Position numbers and translations under genes: made by a program. A DNA stretch of 64,000 nucleotides from Bacteroidota bacterium (GTDB lineage: Bacteria; Bacteroidota; Ignavibacteria; Kryptoniales; JAKASW01): positions 1 to 64,000 of the forward strand of contig JAJZNW010000055.1 of NCBI GenBank assembly GCA_021811615.1. Direction: 5' to 3'. A model generated the notes under the pieces. That model was not told the DNA's origin. It worked only from the letters and a program-made list of their open reading frames with translations, and did not search any database. Positions 51,984 to 61,257 of this stretch are shown here, one piece after another. Positions within the stretch are counted from its first letter, which is position 1, and each line of letters opens with the position of its first letter.

Positions 51984-54900
51984 TTAGTTGCTCGAGCCAC
52001 TCCCCGCGTTCGGAAGCGGCGGAAGCTGGGGATGGTAATTCCGGTAAGGGGGCACTTCGTATTTCGGGAGCGGATGTTCGGCCAGCTCCTTCAACGCGAC
52101 CTTCACCGCAGCATCCAGCTGTGGATCCTTGCCTTCCCTCATCAGCTCAGGGTTCTGCCATACCTTCACGTTCGGAGAGATGCCGTGATCCTCGACCGGG
52201 AACGTCCCGTGGAGTCCCTCCACAGCTATCCTCGGTGCAGTCACTGTGCCACCATCCATTAGCGAAGGATAGCCTCCTATGCCGACGAGACCGCCCCACG
52301 TCCTTTCGCCGACAAGCGGGCCGAGCTTGTCCATCTTGAAATACCATGGAAGCGCATCGCCGCCCGACCCGGAGAACTGATTGATGATCATGACCTTCGG
52401 TCCGAAGATGGCCATCGGGGGACAGATAGCTGTCCTGCCGTATCGCGTAACGTTCATGCTCATCGGCTTCTGGAGGAGCGTGTTGATGATGTAATTGGAA
52501 ATGTAACCTCCGTGGTTAAAGCGCTCGTCGATTATTACTCCCTGCTTGTCGACCTGGGAGAAGAACTCCCTGTTGAAGTCGTTGAACCCGGCATTGAGCG
52601 TGTTGGGAAGATACACATATCCGATCTTTCCGTCGCTCAGCTTGTCGACGAGCTTCATATTGTGTTCCACCCACGCCTTGTGGCGGAGTTCGAATTCGCT
52701 CGGTATCGTTCTCACTGTGATATCGTGCGAGTCCTTCATGTCGGGGTTAGGCCCGACGGTGAGGATCACCGTCTTGTTCGCGAGGTTCTGGAAGGCTTCG
52801 TAGATGTTCATGTTTCCGGTTATCGGGGTTCCGTTTACCGCCAGTAAGTAATCTCCCACCTTCACATTGAGATGCGGCTGCGCGAGGGGTGCGTAAAGGT
52901 CCGGGTTCCACGATCCGGAGCCGAATATTCTCGTTATCCTATAGCGGTCATTCTCGATTTTGTAGTTCGCCCCGAGCAGGCCTACCTTGATGTCGCTCAT
53001 CTTCGGCTCGGTACCGCCATAGATGAACATGTGACCGACCGACATGTAGCTCAGCATCTCCCGGAATAGGAAGGAGAGTTCGTCCCTGCTGGCCAGTCCG
53101 GGGAGATACGCCGCAAACTCCTTTTCAGCGGCGTTGATGTTCAGCCCGTCGAAGTTCGGGTTATAGAAGAATGCGCGTTCTATTCTCCATGCGTCGTGGT
53201 ACATCTCGTCCCACTCTTCGTGCGGCACGACGTACACTCTCATGTTGCTCACGCTGAGAATTTCCGGGGTGCCTGCGCCCAATCCGCCGGTAGAGGATAT
53301 CGCCCAGCCTCCGCCTTGTTTGTAGAGCATCTTGGAGCCGTTGGAGGAAAGCGCGAACTGCGTGACTCCCTTGACGAGCGTCTTGGTTTTCTTGGTCATC
53401 AGGTTAAACTTAATCACGCTCATCGCGCCGGACATCGTCCCCGGGATCGTAACTAGCGGCCCGCGGAGGAGGTAGATGTCTCCCGCTGCACCGCTACCCA
53501 TCCAGCGGTAGTTTGCCGCCGGAATTGGAAGTGGTATGATCCGGGCCTGAAGATCGGTGAAATCGATTTCTACGGTCTTCGAACTGTCTTTCGCGTTTTT
53601 CTTGCCCTTCTTCAGGTTCGGTTTCTTTTTGGCCGGGCTCTTCTCCTTTTCAAAGCCGCCGTTCGGAGCAAACGGAGAAGGAATGCCTTTCCTCAGAATT
53701 AGCGCGTAGACACTGCGTTCAACCGGCTGTTCCAGCCTCGTCATGTCGAGCCATCCGTGTGACAGCGCCGTATTCGTGCTCGCCGTGAAGTAGAGATACT
53801 TGCCGCTCTTGTCGAATGCCGGATAGAGGCAATCGCTGCTCCCATGCGTTACCTGGTGGATTTTGTGATTCTCCAAAGAATAGAGAAAGATCGCGTGCAT
53901 ATAATTGGGCAGAACCTTCGTGTACGCTATCCAACGACTGTCCGGCGACCAGCTCTGGTCGAACTCGTTCAGCTCCGCGTAGTTGTCGGTATCCACCTTT
54001 ATCGGTTTTGGATCCTTCTGGGAAAGATCGACATACCATAGATTCAGCTTCTGATCGCTGAACGCGATCTTCTTGCTGTCGGGCGACCACGTCGGCTGAT
54101 AATAGAACGCGCTCTTCTGACCGAGCACGATCCTCCTCGGTTTCCCGAGCCCATCCTGGTTCCTGACATACAGGTCGTACTCTCCGTCCCTGTCCGAGAA
54201 GTATGCGATCCACTTCCCGTTTGGAGACCATGCCGGATTACGGTCCTCCACACCCGGACTGCTTGTCAGGTCTTCGATACTTCCATGCTTGGCGGGTACG
54301 GTGAGTATATCGCCATGCGCCTGGAATACCGCACGTACGCCGTTTGGAGAGATATCGTAATTCGAGATCTGATCGGCCACCTTCTCGAAATGCGGCCTCA
54401 GCTGGGGAAGATCGCCCGACACGGTAATATGAACCGGATGCGATTCTTTCGTTGCGAAATCGTAAATAAAAATCTGGCCGAACTGTGAATACACGATCCC
54501 ACCCGGACCGGCTGATGCAGACGTTATGTCGAATCCTTTATTATCTATGACCTTTGTGATCTTCTTCGTGTCGATATTATATGAGAACAGCGTAATAGGT
54601 CCGTCCTGGTCCGAGAGGTAGTAGATCTTGTTGCCGACCCACATGGGGTCGTTGTAATTGGCTCCCTCTCTTGGAATTTTCACGACACTGGAATTTGAAA
54701 GTTTCGCGATCCAGATCGGTGTTGTCTGTCCGCCGCGATATCCTTTCCAGAATGGCTCCCACTGAAAATTCGGGACGTATGCTATGCGTGAGCCGCTCGG
54801 TGAGAACGACCCCGTTTCCGCCATGGCCAGCGGAAGCTCCTGTGGGAAACCTCCAGTCACCGGGACAGTGAAAAGCTGATCGGGATCCGAATAGCTGTAC

Positions 54901-55337
54901 CTGTGCGAGCGGAACAGGACATCTTTCCCGTCAGGCGTCCAGCCCACCGCGACATCCGGGCCGGGATGGTACGTCAGGCGCGTCGGCTCGCCGCCTTCGG
55001 CGGAGACGACATAGACATCTGTGTTGTCGTCGTAGGTGCCGGTATACGCTATCATCGAGCCGTTCGGGGAGAAAATCGGGTATGTCAGGACATCCGTTCC
55101 TGTAACCAATCGGTGAGCCGTACCGCCTTCGCGGTTCACGATCCAAATTTCACCTCCATACTCGAAAGCAATCTTCGTCTTCGAAAGGGTCGGGTACTGA
55201 AGCAACAGCAGCTTTGCAGCGGGAGGATCGGTCTTTCTATCCGATCTAACTCCCTCTGCCGCAGCCCGGGCGATGGCCGTCTGGCTCAGGAGGAAACAGA
55301 CGAGAGCCACCTGGCCGAGCAGGATTTTTCGTTTCAT
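51984..55337 (-). CDS. Exported Tricorn-type S41 peptidase
   Basis: Peptidase of 1117 residues. Unlike archaeal Tricorn, it starts with a signal peptide (LLGQVALVCFLLSQTAIARAAA), so it should act in the periplasm or outside. Order of domains: six- and seven-bladed propellers built of PD40/TolB-like repeats (about 40-330, 340-690; YPIFSPNGSMIAYTG, AWSPNGKWIAYFSDRDG), a Lys-rich linker (about 575-610, EKEKSPAKKKPNLKKGKK), the C1 region with DEMYHDAWRIERAFFYN (catalytic His), a PDZ domain (about 800-890) and the C-terminal S41 core with NQFSGSGGD (Ser991) and GERTWGG. Tricorn homologues trim peptides released by larger proteases. It is last in the GH89-GH38-GH92 operon, consistent with degradation of glycoproteins. 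Confidence 0.88.
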   Translation of the reverse strand: MKRKILLGQVALVCFLLSQTAIARAAAEGVRSDRKTDPPAAKLLLLQYPTLSKTKIAFEYGGEIWIVNREGGTAHRLVTGTDVLTYPIFSPNGSMIAYTGTYDDNTDVYVVSAEGGEPTRLTYHPGPDVAVGWTPDGKDVLFRSHRYSYSDPDQLFTVPVTGGFPQELPLAMAETGSFSPSGSRIAYVPNFQWEPFWKGYRGGQTTPIWIAKLSNSSVVKIPREGANYNDPMWVGNKIYYLSDQDGPITLFSYNIDTKKITKVIDNKGFDITSASAGPGGIVYSQFGQIFIYDFATKESHPVHITVSGDLPQLRPHFEKVADQISNYDISPNGVRAVFQAHGDILTVPAKHGSIEDLTSSPGVEDRNPAWSPNGKWIAYFSDRDGEYDLYVRNQDGLGKPRRIVLGQKSAFYYQPTWSPDSKKIAFSDQKLNLWYVDLSQKDPKPIKVDTDNYAELNEFDQSWSPDSRWIAYTKVLPNYMHAIFLYSLENHKIHQVTHGSSDCLYPAFDKSGKYLYFTASTNTALSHGWLDMTRLEQPVERSVYALILRKGIPSPFAPNGGFEKEKSPAKKKPNLKKGKKNAKDSSKTVEIDFTDLQARIIPLPIPAANYRWMGSGAAGDIYLLRGPLVTIPGTMSGAMSVIKFNLMTKKTKTLVKGVTQFALSSNGSKMLYKQGGGWAISSTGGLGAGTPEILSVSNMRVYVVPHEEWDEMYHDAWRIERAFFYNPNFDGLNINAAEKEFAAYLPGLASRDELSFLFREMLSYMSVGHMFIYGGTEPKMSDIKVGLLGANYKIENDRYRITRIFGSGSWNPDLYAPLAQPHLNVKVGDYLLAVNGTPITGNMNIYEAFQNLANKTVILTVGPNPDMKDSHDITVRTIPSEFELRHKAWVEHNMKLVDKLSDGKIGYVYLPNTLNAGFNDFNREFFSQVDKQGVIIDERFNHGGYISNYIINTLLQKPMSMNVTRYGRTAICPPMAIFGPKVMIINQFSGSGGDALPWYFKMDKLGPLVGERTWGGLVGIGGYPSLMDGGTVTAPRIAVEGLHGTFPVEDHGISPNVKVWQNPELMREGKDPQLDAAVKVALKELAEHPLPKYEVPPYRNYHPQLPPLPNAGSGSSN

Positions 55338-55392
55338 TTGGTACTCCTCTAACTAGTTGGTTCGAACTAATCGCTTAATAACGATCACCGGA

Positions 55393-57675
55393 TCATTTTG
55401 TTTCCGGCGATAGCTTTCGCTCCGGCTTGCTCATCGATGGAGGCGCATCGGCGGGGGAACTCCCCCACTCCTTGTTAGGCCTCGGCCCCATCCTGAGTTC
55501 GAGTACTCCCCCGTTCTCAATCTCTTTCTGAGTGAACCACGGTTTGTTCAGCGGTTTCCCGTTGAGCATCGCCGATTGTATATATTTATGGCGCACCGAT
55601 ACTCCGGCCGCCTTAATAATGAAGTCCTTCCCATTCGACAAATGAATCGTCGTCTCCTTGAATATCGGACTGCCGAGTACATAGTATGGGTCACCCGGGC
55701 AGAAAGGATAAAATCCCATCGCAGAGAAAACGTACCATGCCCCCATCGCACCCTGGTCGTCGTCACCGGGCAGACCGAGGGGCGCATCGTTATACCACAC
55801 CTCCATGATTTCTCGGATCATCTTTTGTGTCTTCCACGGCTCGCCGGCGAAATCATACATGTAAGCGATGTCGAAACTCGGCTCATTCCCCTGCGCATAG
55901 TTGCCGATCAGACCGGTCATATCGGGGAACTTGGAGAGGAAGACCCATTTTGAATCGCCGCCGTACTGCACCTCGAAAAGCGAATCGAGCTTGGTCAGGA
56001 ACGGCTTCCTTCCGCCATAAAGGTTGATAAGACCCTGAACATCCTGGGGAACATTGAAGGTCCATACCCAGGCGTTGCATTCCGCGTAGTAATCACGACC
56101 GCCGGGACCCTTCGGGAGTATCGGGTTGAAACCCTTCACCCACTTGCCGTCCGCGGACTTCGGAGCCATGAAACCGATCGACTTGTCGAAGACGTTCCGG
56201 TAATTATATGCCATCTTCATGAATCGCTCATAGTCCGCTGTATGTCCCAGCGCCTTCGCCATCTGTGCGATACACCAATCGTCATACGATGCTTCAAGAG
56301 TGACGGACACCGCCTGCCGCCTTTCGAATGGATGGACCTCAGGGTTCGTCTCCTTTTCCCCCTCTTTCAGCGCAGGGAAAAAACCTTTCTCAAGATACAC
56401 TTTCCCGAGGTCAGTCATCGGTCCCCTCCGCCACGGAAGCATCGTCGCATGGAGAGCCTCCTTCTTCATCGCCTGGTAAGCTTTCTCGACATCGAAGTTG
56501 CTATAACCTTTGAAGTAAGTATCTGCAATCAACTCGTCCGCGTGATCGCCTATCATTGCCGCGAACTCGCCCCACACTCTCGGGAACGACGGCAGCCATC
56601 CCCATTGCTCATACATCCTTACGAGCGACTGGATCATCGCCTCTTGTTGTTCAGGATCTAGAAGGAGCTGAAGAGGATGCTCACATCTGAAAGTATCCCA
56701 CAACTGATCGTGAGTATAGAAATCCACACCGTGAGTCTCGTGGACTTTATGATCGAAGCCGCTGTAGTATCGCCCATCTTCGGTAATGTCCATCATATCC
56801 TGCTCGGCCCGGTAAAGGGAACTGTAGAATATCGTCTTCTGTGCCTCCGTCCCTCCGACAACGCTTATCTTGCCGAGTAGATTGTTCCAGGCGGCTTTCG
56901 TCTGATGTTCAATTCGCTCGAAATTCCATCCATGTATCGCCTGGCCCAGGTTCTTCTTCGCCTGGTTGAGGCTGATGAAAGAAAGTCCGACCTTCACCTG
57001 AATCAGTTCCTTCTTCCCCGGGAAATTCAATGTCAGACCGACCCTTTGCCCTTCAACGGACCTGCTTTCCCCAGGCGCTCCGCCATATTTCCATGATGCT
57101 TGTCCGTTGAAAGGTTTGGAGAATTCCAGATAGAAAAAGTAAGGGACATTATGAATGGTGGTACTTCCTTCAACGATTGAAGACGAGACAATATGCATCG
57201 AACCGCTGTCAGGCATCATTATGTTTATGTGGTGAGAATCCGCTGCCGGGAATTCAAACCGGTAGAAAATTGCGAAGTGCCCAACCGTATATGAAGCCCA
57301 GATATTGTATGTTCCGAGCAGCCCCTTGTAATAGTATGGAGTCCGCGTTTCGAAATCCCTGTCGAAGCTCGAGGCGATCTCCCCGGGCTCCGTCTTGACG
57401 CTTCCTGTGCTCGGCATCAGCGATACGCCGCCCGCAGGGAAGCCGTATATCTTTGTCGCGACATAAGAGTCGTTGACTCCGGGATTGAGATCGGGAGTCA
57501 CCTGCGGATATCCGTGGGGCAGCTGTACCATAGGCCGGGTGGTCGTAAGGAGCATGCTGACTCCACCGATTGCCGGATTCACGTAGTCGACCGGCTCCCT
57601 GGGAGTCCCGGCGAAAGCGTTGAAATTAATTAAGCAGACTGCTGAAACGAGGACTAATATAGATATCATCTTCAT
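55393..57675 (-). CDS. Exported GH92 alpha-mannosidase
   Basis: Calcium-dependent exo-alpha-mannosidase of 760 residues with a signal peptide (AVCLINFNAFAGTP, about 1-23). Family landmarks: VNPAIGG...LPHGYPQVTPDLNPG at the start, YSSLYRAEQDMMDITEDGRYY, HETHGVDFYTHDQLWDTFRC, YYAECNAWVWTFNVPQD and the calcium/active-site GDDDQGAMGAWYVFSAMGFYPFCPG (about 637-661), then LGSPIF. GH92 enzymes mostly remove alpha-1,2-, 1,3- or 1,6-linked mannose from N-glycans or fungal mannan. It follows GH38 by 46 bp and precedes the peptidase by 55 bp. The linkage specificity cannot be set by eye. Confidence 0.94.
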   Translation of the reverse strand: MKMISILVLVSAVCLINFNAFAGTPREPVDYVNPAIGGVSMLLTTTRPMVQLPHGYPQVTPDLNPGVNDSYVATKIYGFPAGGVSLMPSTGSVKTEPGEIASSFDRDFETRTPYYYKGLLGTYNIWASYTVGHFAIFYRFEFPAADSHHINIMMPDSGSMHIVSSSIVEGSTTIHNVPYFFYLEFSKPFNGQASWKYGGAPGESRSVEGQRVGLTLNFPGKKELIQVKVGLSFISLNQAKKNLGQAIHGWNFERIEHQTKAAWNNLLGKISVVGGTEAQKTIFYSSLYRAEQDMMDITEDGRYYSGFDHKVHETHGVDFYTHDQLWDTFRCEHPLQLLLDPEQQEAMIQSLVRMYEQWGWLPSFPRVWGEFAAMIGDHADELIADTYFKGYSNFDVEKAYQAMKKEALHATMLPWRRGPMTDLGKVYLEKGFFPALKEGEKETNPEVHPFERRQAVSVTLEASYDDWCIAQMAKALGHTADYERFMKMAYNYRNVFDKSIGFMAPKSADGKWVKGFNPILPKGPGGRDYYAECNAWVWTFNVPQDVQGLINLYGGRKPFLTKLDSLFEVQYGGDSKWVFLSKFPDMTGLIGNYAQGNEPSFDIAYMYDFAGEPWKTQKMIREIMEVWYNDAPLGLPGDDDQGAMGAWYVFSAMGFYPFCPGDPYYVLGSPIFKETTIHLSNGKDFIIKAAGVSVRHKYIQSAMLNGKPLNKPWFTQKEIENGGVLELRMGPRPNKEWGSSPADAPPSMSKPERKLSPETK

Positions 57676-57721
57676 CTTATCTTCTCATCGAATGATTTAA
57701 ACTCAGACTCCGCGCACGAAA

Positions 57722-60700
57722 TTACCTAAGCATCAGGAATCTCTCCTGATAGGGGCTGAAGCTGATCTGACCTTTCACTTCGCGTGGATCCTCTTCAAGC
57801 GAGTTGACCTCCAACACCCGAGTCGCGGGCCGGTATTTCACGAGGCTCGTCGCATCTATACTCTCGGTTTTGCCTTCAATTTCCCTTAGACAGAGTATCA
57901 CGCCGTTCCCGTCCCAGGCCGGGCGCGCGAAGACGAGAAGAAGGCTGTTCTTGCCGAAGTCAAGCACCGAACCGGACTTGAGCTTCTCTCCTCTACCGCC
58001 TCCGGGCCTTAGTGTAGCAGTGAGTGGAACTCGTGACCCCCAGCCGAAGTTCGTCGCAAATTGCATTGAAGTATCAGAAGTGGAAGTGATGTCGTATTTC
58101 CAATTCAGTCCGCCTTCCTGGGCAGCACGGAAGTTTGTGTCCCAGTAATTGTTGAGTACATACGAATAGATATAAGGTTTCCTGACATGGTCCACTTCCT
58201 GCCATTTCCCCGTGTTGATCCCTCCGAATTGCATGAGCGGAGCCTCCGGGCTCACAAAAACTATCTGGCCGCTCTTTCCCCTCACCGTCGCATAATTCTG
58301 AACGCCGTCCCAGTCCGAAGCCGTACCTGGCAACTGCCCTTTCCCAGGCACTACGGTTCCGCCTTGTACCTCGAAGGCAATGTGGCTGTCTGACGATTCA
58401 AACGGGAATGCTACGTAGACTGCCTCAGGTTGATATACTTGCCGCTTAATCATCGAAAAGATGAGCTGAATCTTCTTCTGATCCTTGAAAAGCCTAACCT
58501 GGCATGTTACTCCCTCACCCGTGGCACACCCTTTCACCTGGCCGGTTATATCGACGCTCGTCCATATCGAACCGTCGGCCACTTTGCCGACTTGCACATC
58601 CGTCATGCTGGTGCGCGTGAAAATGCCCGGATCGTATGGCACCGAACGCGCGGAATTGATGAAGCCGGTATTCTTCGCTCTCTCGTAGATGAATTGTCCC
58701 AGTTCCCATGGCGCTTTTGAATCCACAAGTTGAAGATTGCGGGACTTGTCGATTAGGCTGACGATCCCGCCCTTTGCAGTGTCGATCCTGAGAGCGTAAT
58801 ACTTGTTTTGCAATGTTCCATCGAAGGTGTGCTCGATGAGCTTTGGTGCCGGCTTATCTTCAACGATTACCCTGAACATCTTGTAGCCGAAGGCCGGCAC
58901 GTCCTTCGCGTAAAGGTCCCAGTAACTTCCGCCGGGACCTGAGCCCGAGATTTGAATCGGAACCTTGTTACCATTGGCATCGACGACTTCGATCTCCTTG
59001 TTCGGTGGCAGAATATTACTATAGGCAAAGAACCGCGCGACTCCTGACCGCTCGAAGTTCATCGTGTTGAACACATCTATCGTCGGTACTGAAAGCTTGG
59101 GTACAAATGGGCGGAGAAGCCCAAGCGAGGCCTCCCTGAACACGCCGTTCTCTTTAACAGCGGTCCATGCATAGGCCGCTTTATTGTTCCATTGGACGGT
59201 GGTGTTGAGCGAAAGCGGATTGCTCACACTCTCCGCTGCACCGAAAGTATGTTCGTCGAAAAATATGAGGTTATCGTTTATGGAGCTCATGGCCCTGAGG
59301 GCGTCTGGTTGAATGCTCGCGCCGAGGAGTCGCGCCATTGAGAAGAGCCCCTGGTTCGCGATGAAGTCGGCCTGCGTATCGCGTACGTATGCGGTCTCCA
59401 GGGCGCACGATCCTGCGCCGTCGGTCCACCAATCGGGCCAGGCAAGTTTGTATGTCGGGAGCTGCGAAGCGTAATGCTTGTCCACGGATTTGAAGAACTC
59501 GCGGACAGTCGCGAGTTTCAGCCTCGGCCATTCGAATTCCTCGTTCCATTTCCTGACAAGGTTGCAGGCGTTTATGGACGGGGGCGAGTCGTCGATGAAA
59601 TAGCCGCTGAACTGAAGCATCGTTTCGTCCATCGGGTATCCCTTCGACTGCAGGTCGTTCAGATAGCTGAACAGTGCATTCCTGAAAGGCCCTATCGGGC
59701 CGAGTATCCCGAGACCGTTAGCATACTGGTAGTGTTCGCCGCGGTAAGCGAGTAACTTCCTGCCCGAAGGCGACTCCCACCAGAAAGCTGTCGGAATACT
59801 GAAAGGCCTGAGTGCGTGCCCCGGGTTCTCTCCCATGCTGAAGTATTTGATCCCCGCACTTGTCAGGTAATCGACCAGGCACCAGGCTGCGCCGTTGACA
59901 TCGTCCTGCATGGCGGTGGTCACATCTATTCCGGCTTTTCTGAAACCGCGAATGGTTTTCATTAAACCGGCAAGCGTGGCCTCGTCGTCGAGGTCGGACA
60001 TGTTAAGGTACATGCCTGTTACTTCGATGCGTCCCTGCAGTATCCTCTTAAGGAGCCTATCGACCTGCGACCTCGGTCGGGTCTTCAGATATTCCTGCAC
60101 AGCCCAGGCCGTCTCGCATGTCCAGTGGAATTGAGCGTCAGGAGGGTAGGAATCCGTTTTGTCACAGTAGTCGAGCGCGTAATCTATATACCGGAGCTGT
60201 TCCGGCATGATCTTTTGCTGCGGCTCCGCGTAACCAACGTCTGTGTGGGTATGCTCGACCAGGTATATCGTCCAGTCGCGTATGGGCTTCACGGCAAACC
60301 TCTGGCTCAACTTCTTCCCGTCGAGCTCCAGCCTGGCGTCGATAGTGCCCGCCTTCTTAACGATCGGTATTCTCACGAGGAACGAATTATACCCGAGATG
60401 AACTTCCACGCTTTGCTTCATCCCGTTGCTTAATTCGATGTCCGTCCAGCTGTTTTTTCCGAGATGTGTCACCATAAATTGGGCAAGATCGTACTGCCTC
60501 CCATCGTGCCTGATGACGGCAGGCACCTGCTCCGCCCGGAGTTCCTCGCGTATCGGCGACTCGAACGTCATGTACCATACCTGGCTCCCGTCACTTTGGC
60601 CGTGTATTCGTAAGACCTGCCCTTTTCCCGGTTCGACAAGCCGCAGCGGCAATCTCAACACCGCATATCCCATGAGATCGTCGTACATGTCGATCATCGT

Positions 60701-61114
60701 GGGGACAAAAGTCAACTCCGTACTGTCCATTCCTTCCACCATCCAGCTGGCTTTTCTGCTTAGCCCGGGATTTCCGAACTGCAGAATCTTCTTTCCATTA
60801 ACGATCAAAGAAAAGATATGCCCGTCCGGAGTCACGTTTATGCCAAACATCCATGCGAAGTAGGCGTACTTTCCGTCGAACTTCGCAGGGACGCGTGCGG
60901 TTTTCCACTCCACGTAATTCGTGGAATCCGATGAACGAACAAGCATCGAAGATGTCACGGCGGGATCGGGAGAATGATAGATGAAGCCTCCGCCGTGAAG
61001 CGTGCGTTCATAACCGCTGAAGTACGCCTTCGGCAGATTAACCGCGTTTGTTTGAGCCCGCAGTGAACCCGTCATGAATGTCAGGAAAACAAGTAGGGCG
61101 GAGAAGCGTTTCAT
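57722..61114 (-). CDS. Exported GH38 alpha-mannosidase, long form
   Basis: Zinc-dependent alpha-mannosidase of 1130 residues with signal peptide (MTGSLRAQ). The catalytic domain starts only after about 280 residues of extra N-terminal beta-rich sequence: HTHTDVGY (zinc ligands H290, D292), TCETAWAVQEY, and MQDDVNGAAW with D405 the likely nucleophile; the middle three-helix region and C-terminal beta domains follow (FNTMNFERSG, then VSLIDKS-type block). The motif QDDVNG instead of the common DPFG indicates a divergent GH38 branch. Co-transcription with GH92 and GH89 suggests trimming of complex glycans containing alpha-mannose. Confidence 0.87.
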   Translation of the reverse strand: MKRFSALLVFLTFMTGSLRAQTNAVNLPKAYFSGYERTLHGGGFIYHSPDPAVTSSMLVRSSDSTNYVEWKTARVPAKFDGKYAYFAWMFGINVTPDGHIFSLIVNGKKILQFGNPGLSRKASWMVEGMDSTELTFVPTMIDMYDDLMGYAVLRLPLRLVEPGKGQVLRIHGQSDGSQVWYMTFESPIREELRAEQVPAVIRHDGRQYDLAQFMVTHLGKNSWTDIELSNGMKQSVEVHLGYNSFLVRIPIVKKAGTIDARLELDGKKLSQRFAVKPIRDWTIYLVEHTHTDVGYAEPQQKIMPEQLRYIDYALDYCDKTDSYPPDAQFHWTCETAWAVQEYLKTRPRSQVDRLLKRILQGRIEVTGMYLNMSDLDDEATLAGLMKTIRGFRKAGIDVTTAMQDDVNGAAWCLVDYLTSAGIKYFSMGENPGHALRPFSIPTAFWWESPSGRKLLAYRGEHYQYANGLGILGPIGPFRNALFSYLNDLQSKGYPMDETMLQFSGYFIDDSPPSINACNLVRKWNEEFEWPRLKLATVREFFKSVDKHYASQLPTYKLAWPDWWTDGAGSCALETAYVRDTQADFIANQGLFSMARLLGASIQPDALRAMSSINDNLIFFDEHTFGAAESVSNPLSLNTTVQWNNKAAYAWTAVKENGVFREASLGLLRPFVPKLSVPTIDVFNTMNFERSGVARFFAYSNILPPNKEIEVVDANGNKVPIQISGSGPGGSYWDLYAKDVPAFGYKMFRVIVEDKPAPKLIEHTFDGTLQNKYYALRIDTAKGGIVSLIDKSRNLQLVDSKAPWELGQFIYERAKNTGFINSARSVPYDPGIFTRTSMTDVQVGKVADGSIWTSVDITGQVKGCATGEGVTCQVRLFKDQKKIQLIFSMIKRQVYQPEAVYVAFPFESSDSHIAFEVQGGTVVPGKGQLPGTASDWDGVQNYATVRGKSGQIVFVSPEAPLMQFGGINTGKWQEVDHVRKPYIYSYVLNNYWDTNFRAAQEGGLNWKYDITSTSDTSMQFATNFGWGSRVPLTATLRPGGGRGEKLKSGSVLDFGKNSLLLVFARPAWDGNGVILCLREIEGKTESIDATSLVKYRPATRVLEVNSLEEDPREVKGQISFSPYQERFLMLR

Positions 61115-61257
61115 CTTAACCTCCTAATATGGAAGAATAGAACCAGAAGATGGCACACGGATAAAGCGGGTCGAGACCGATTCTCACGGATATCTCCATA
61201 GCGACATCAATTTCCGTGGTCATCTTGTTTTCAAGCCCTGATCCGCACGACATCTTT

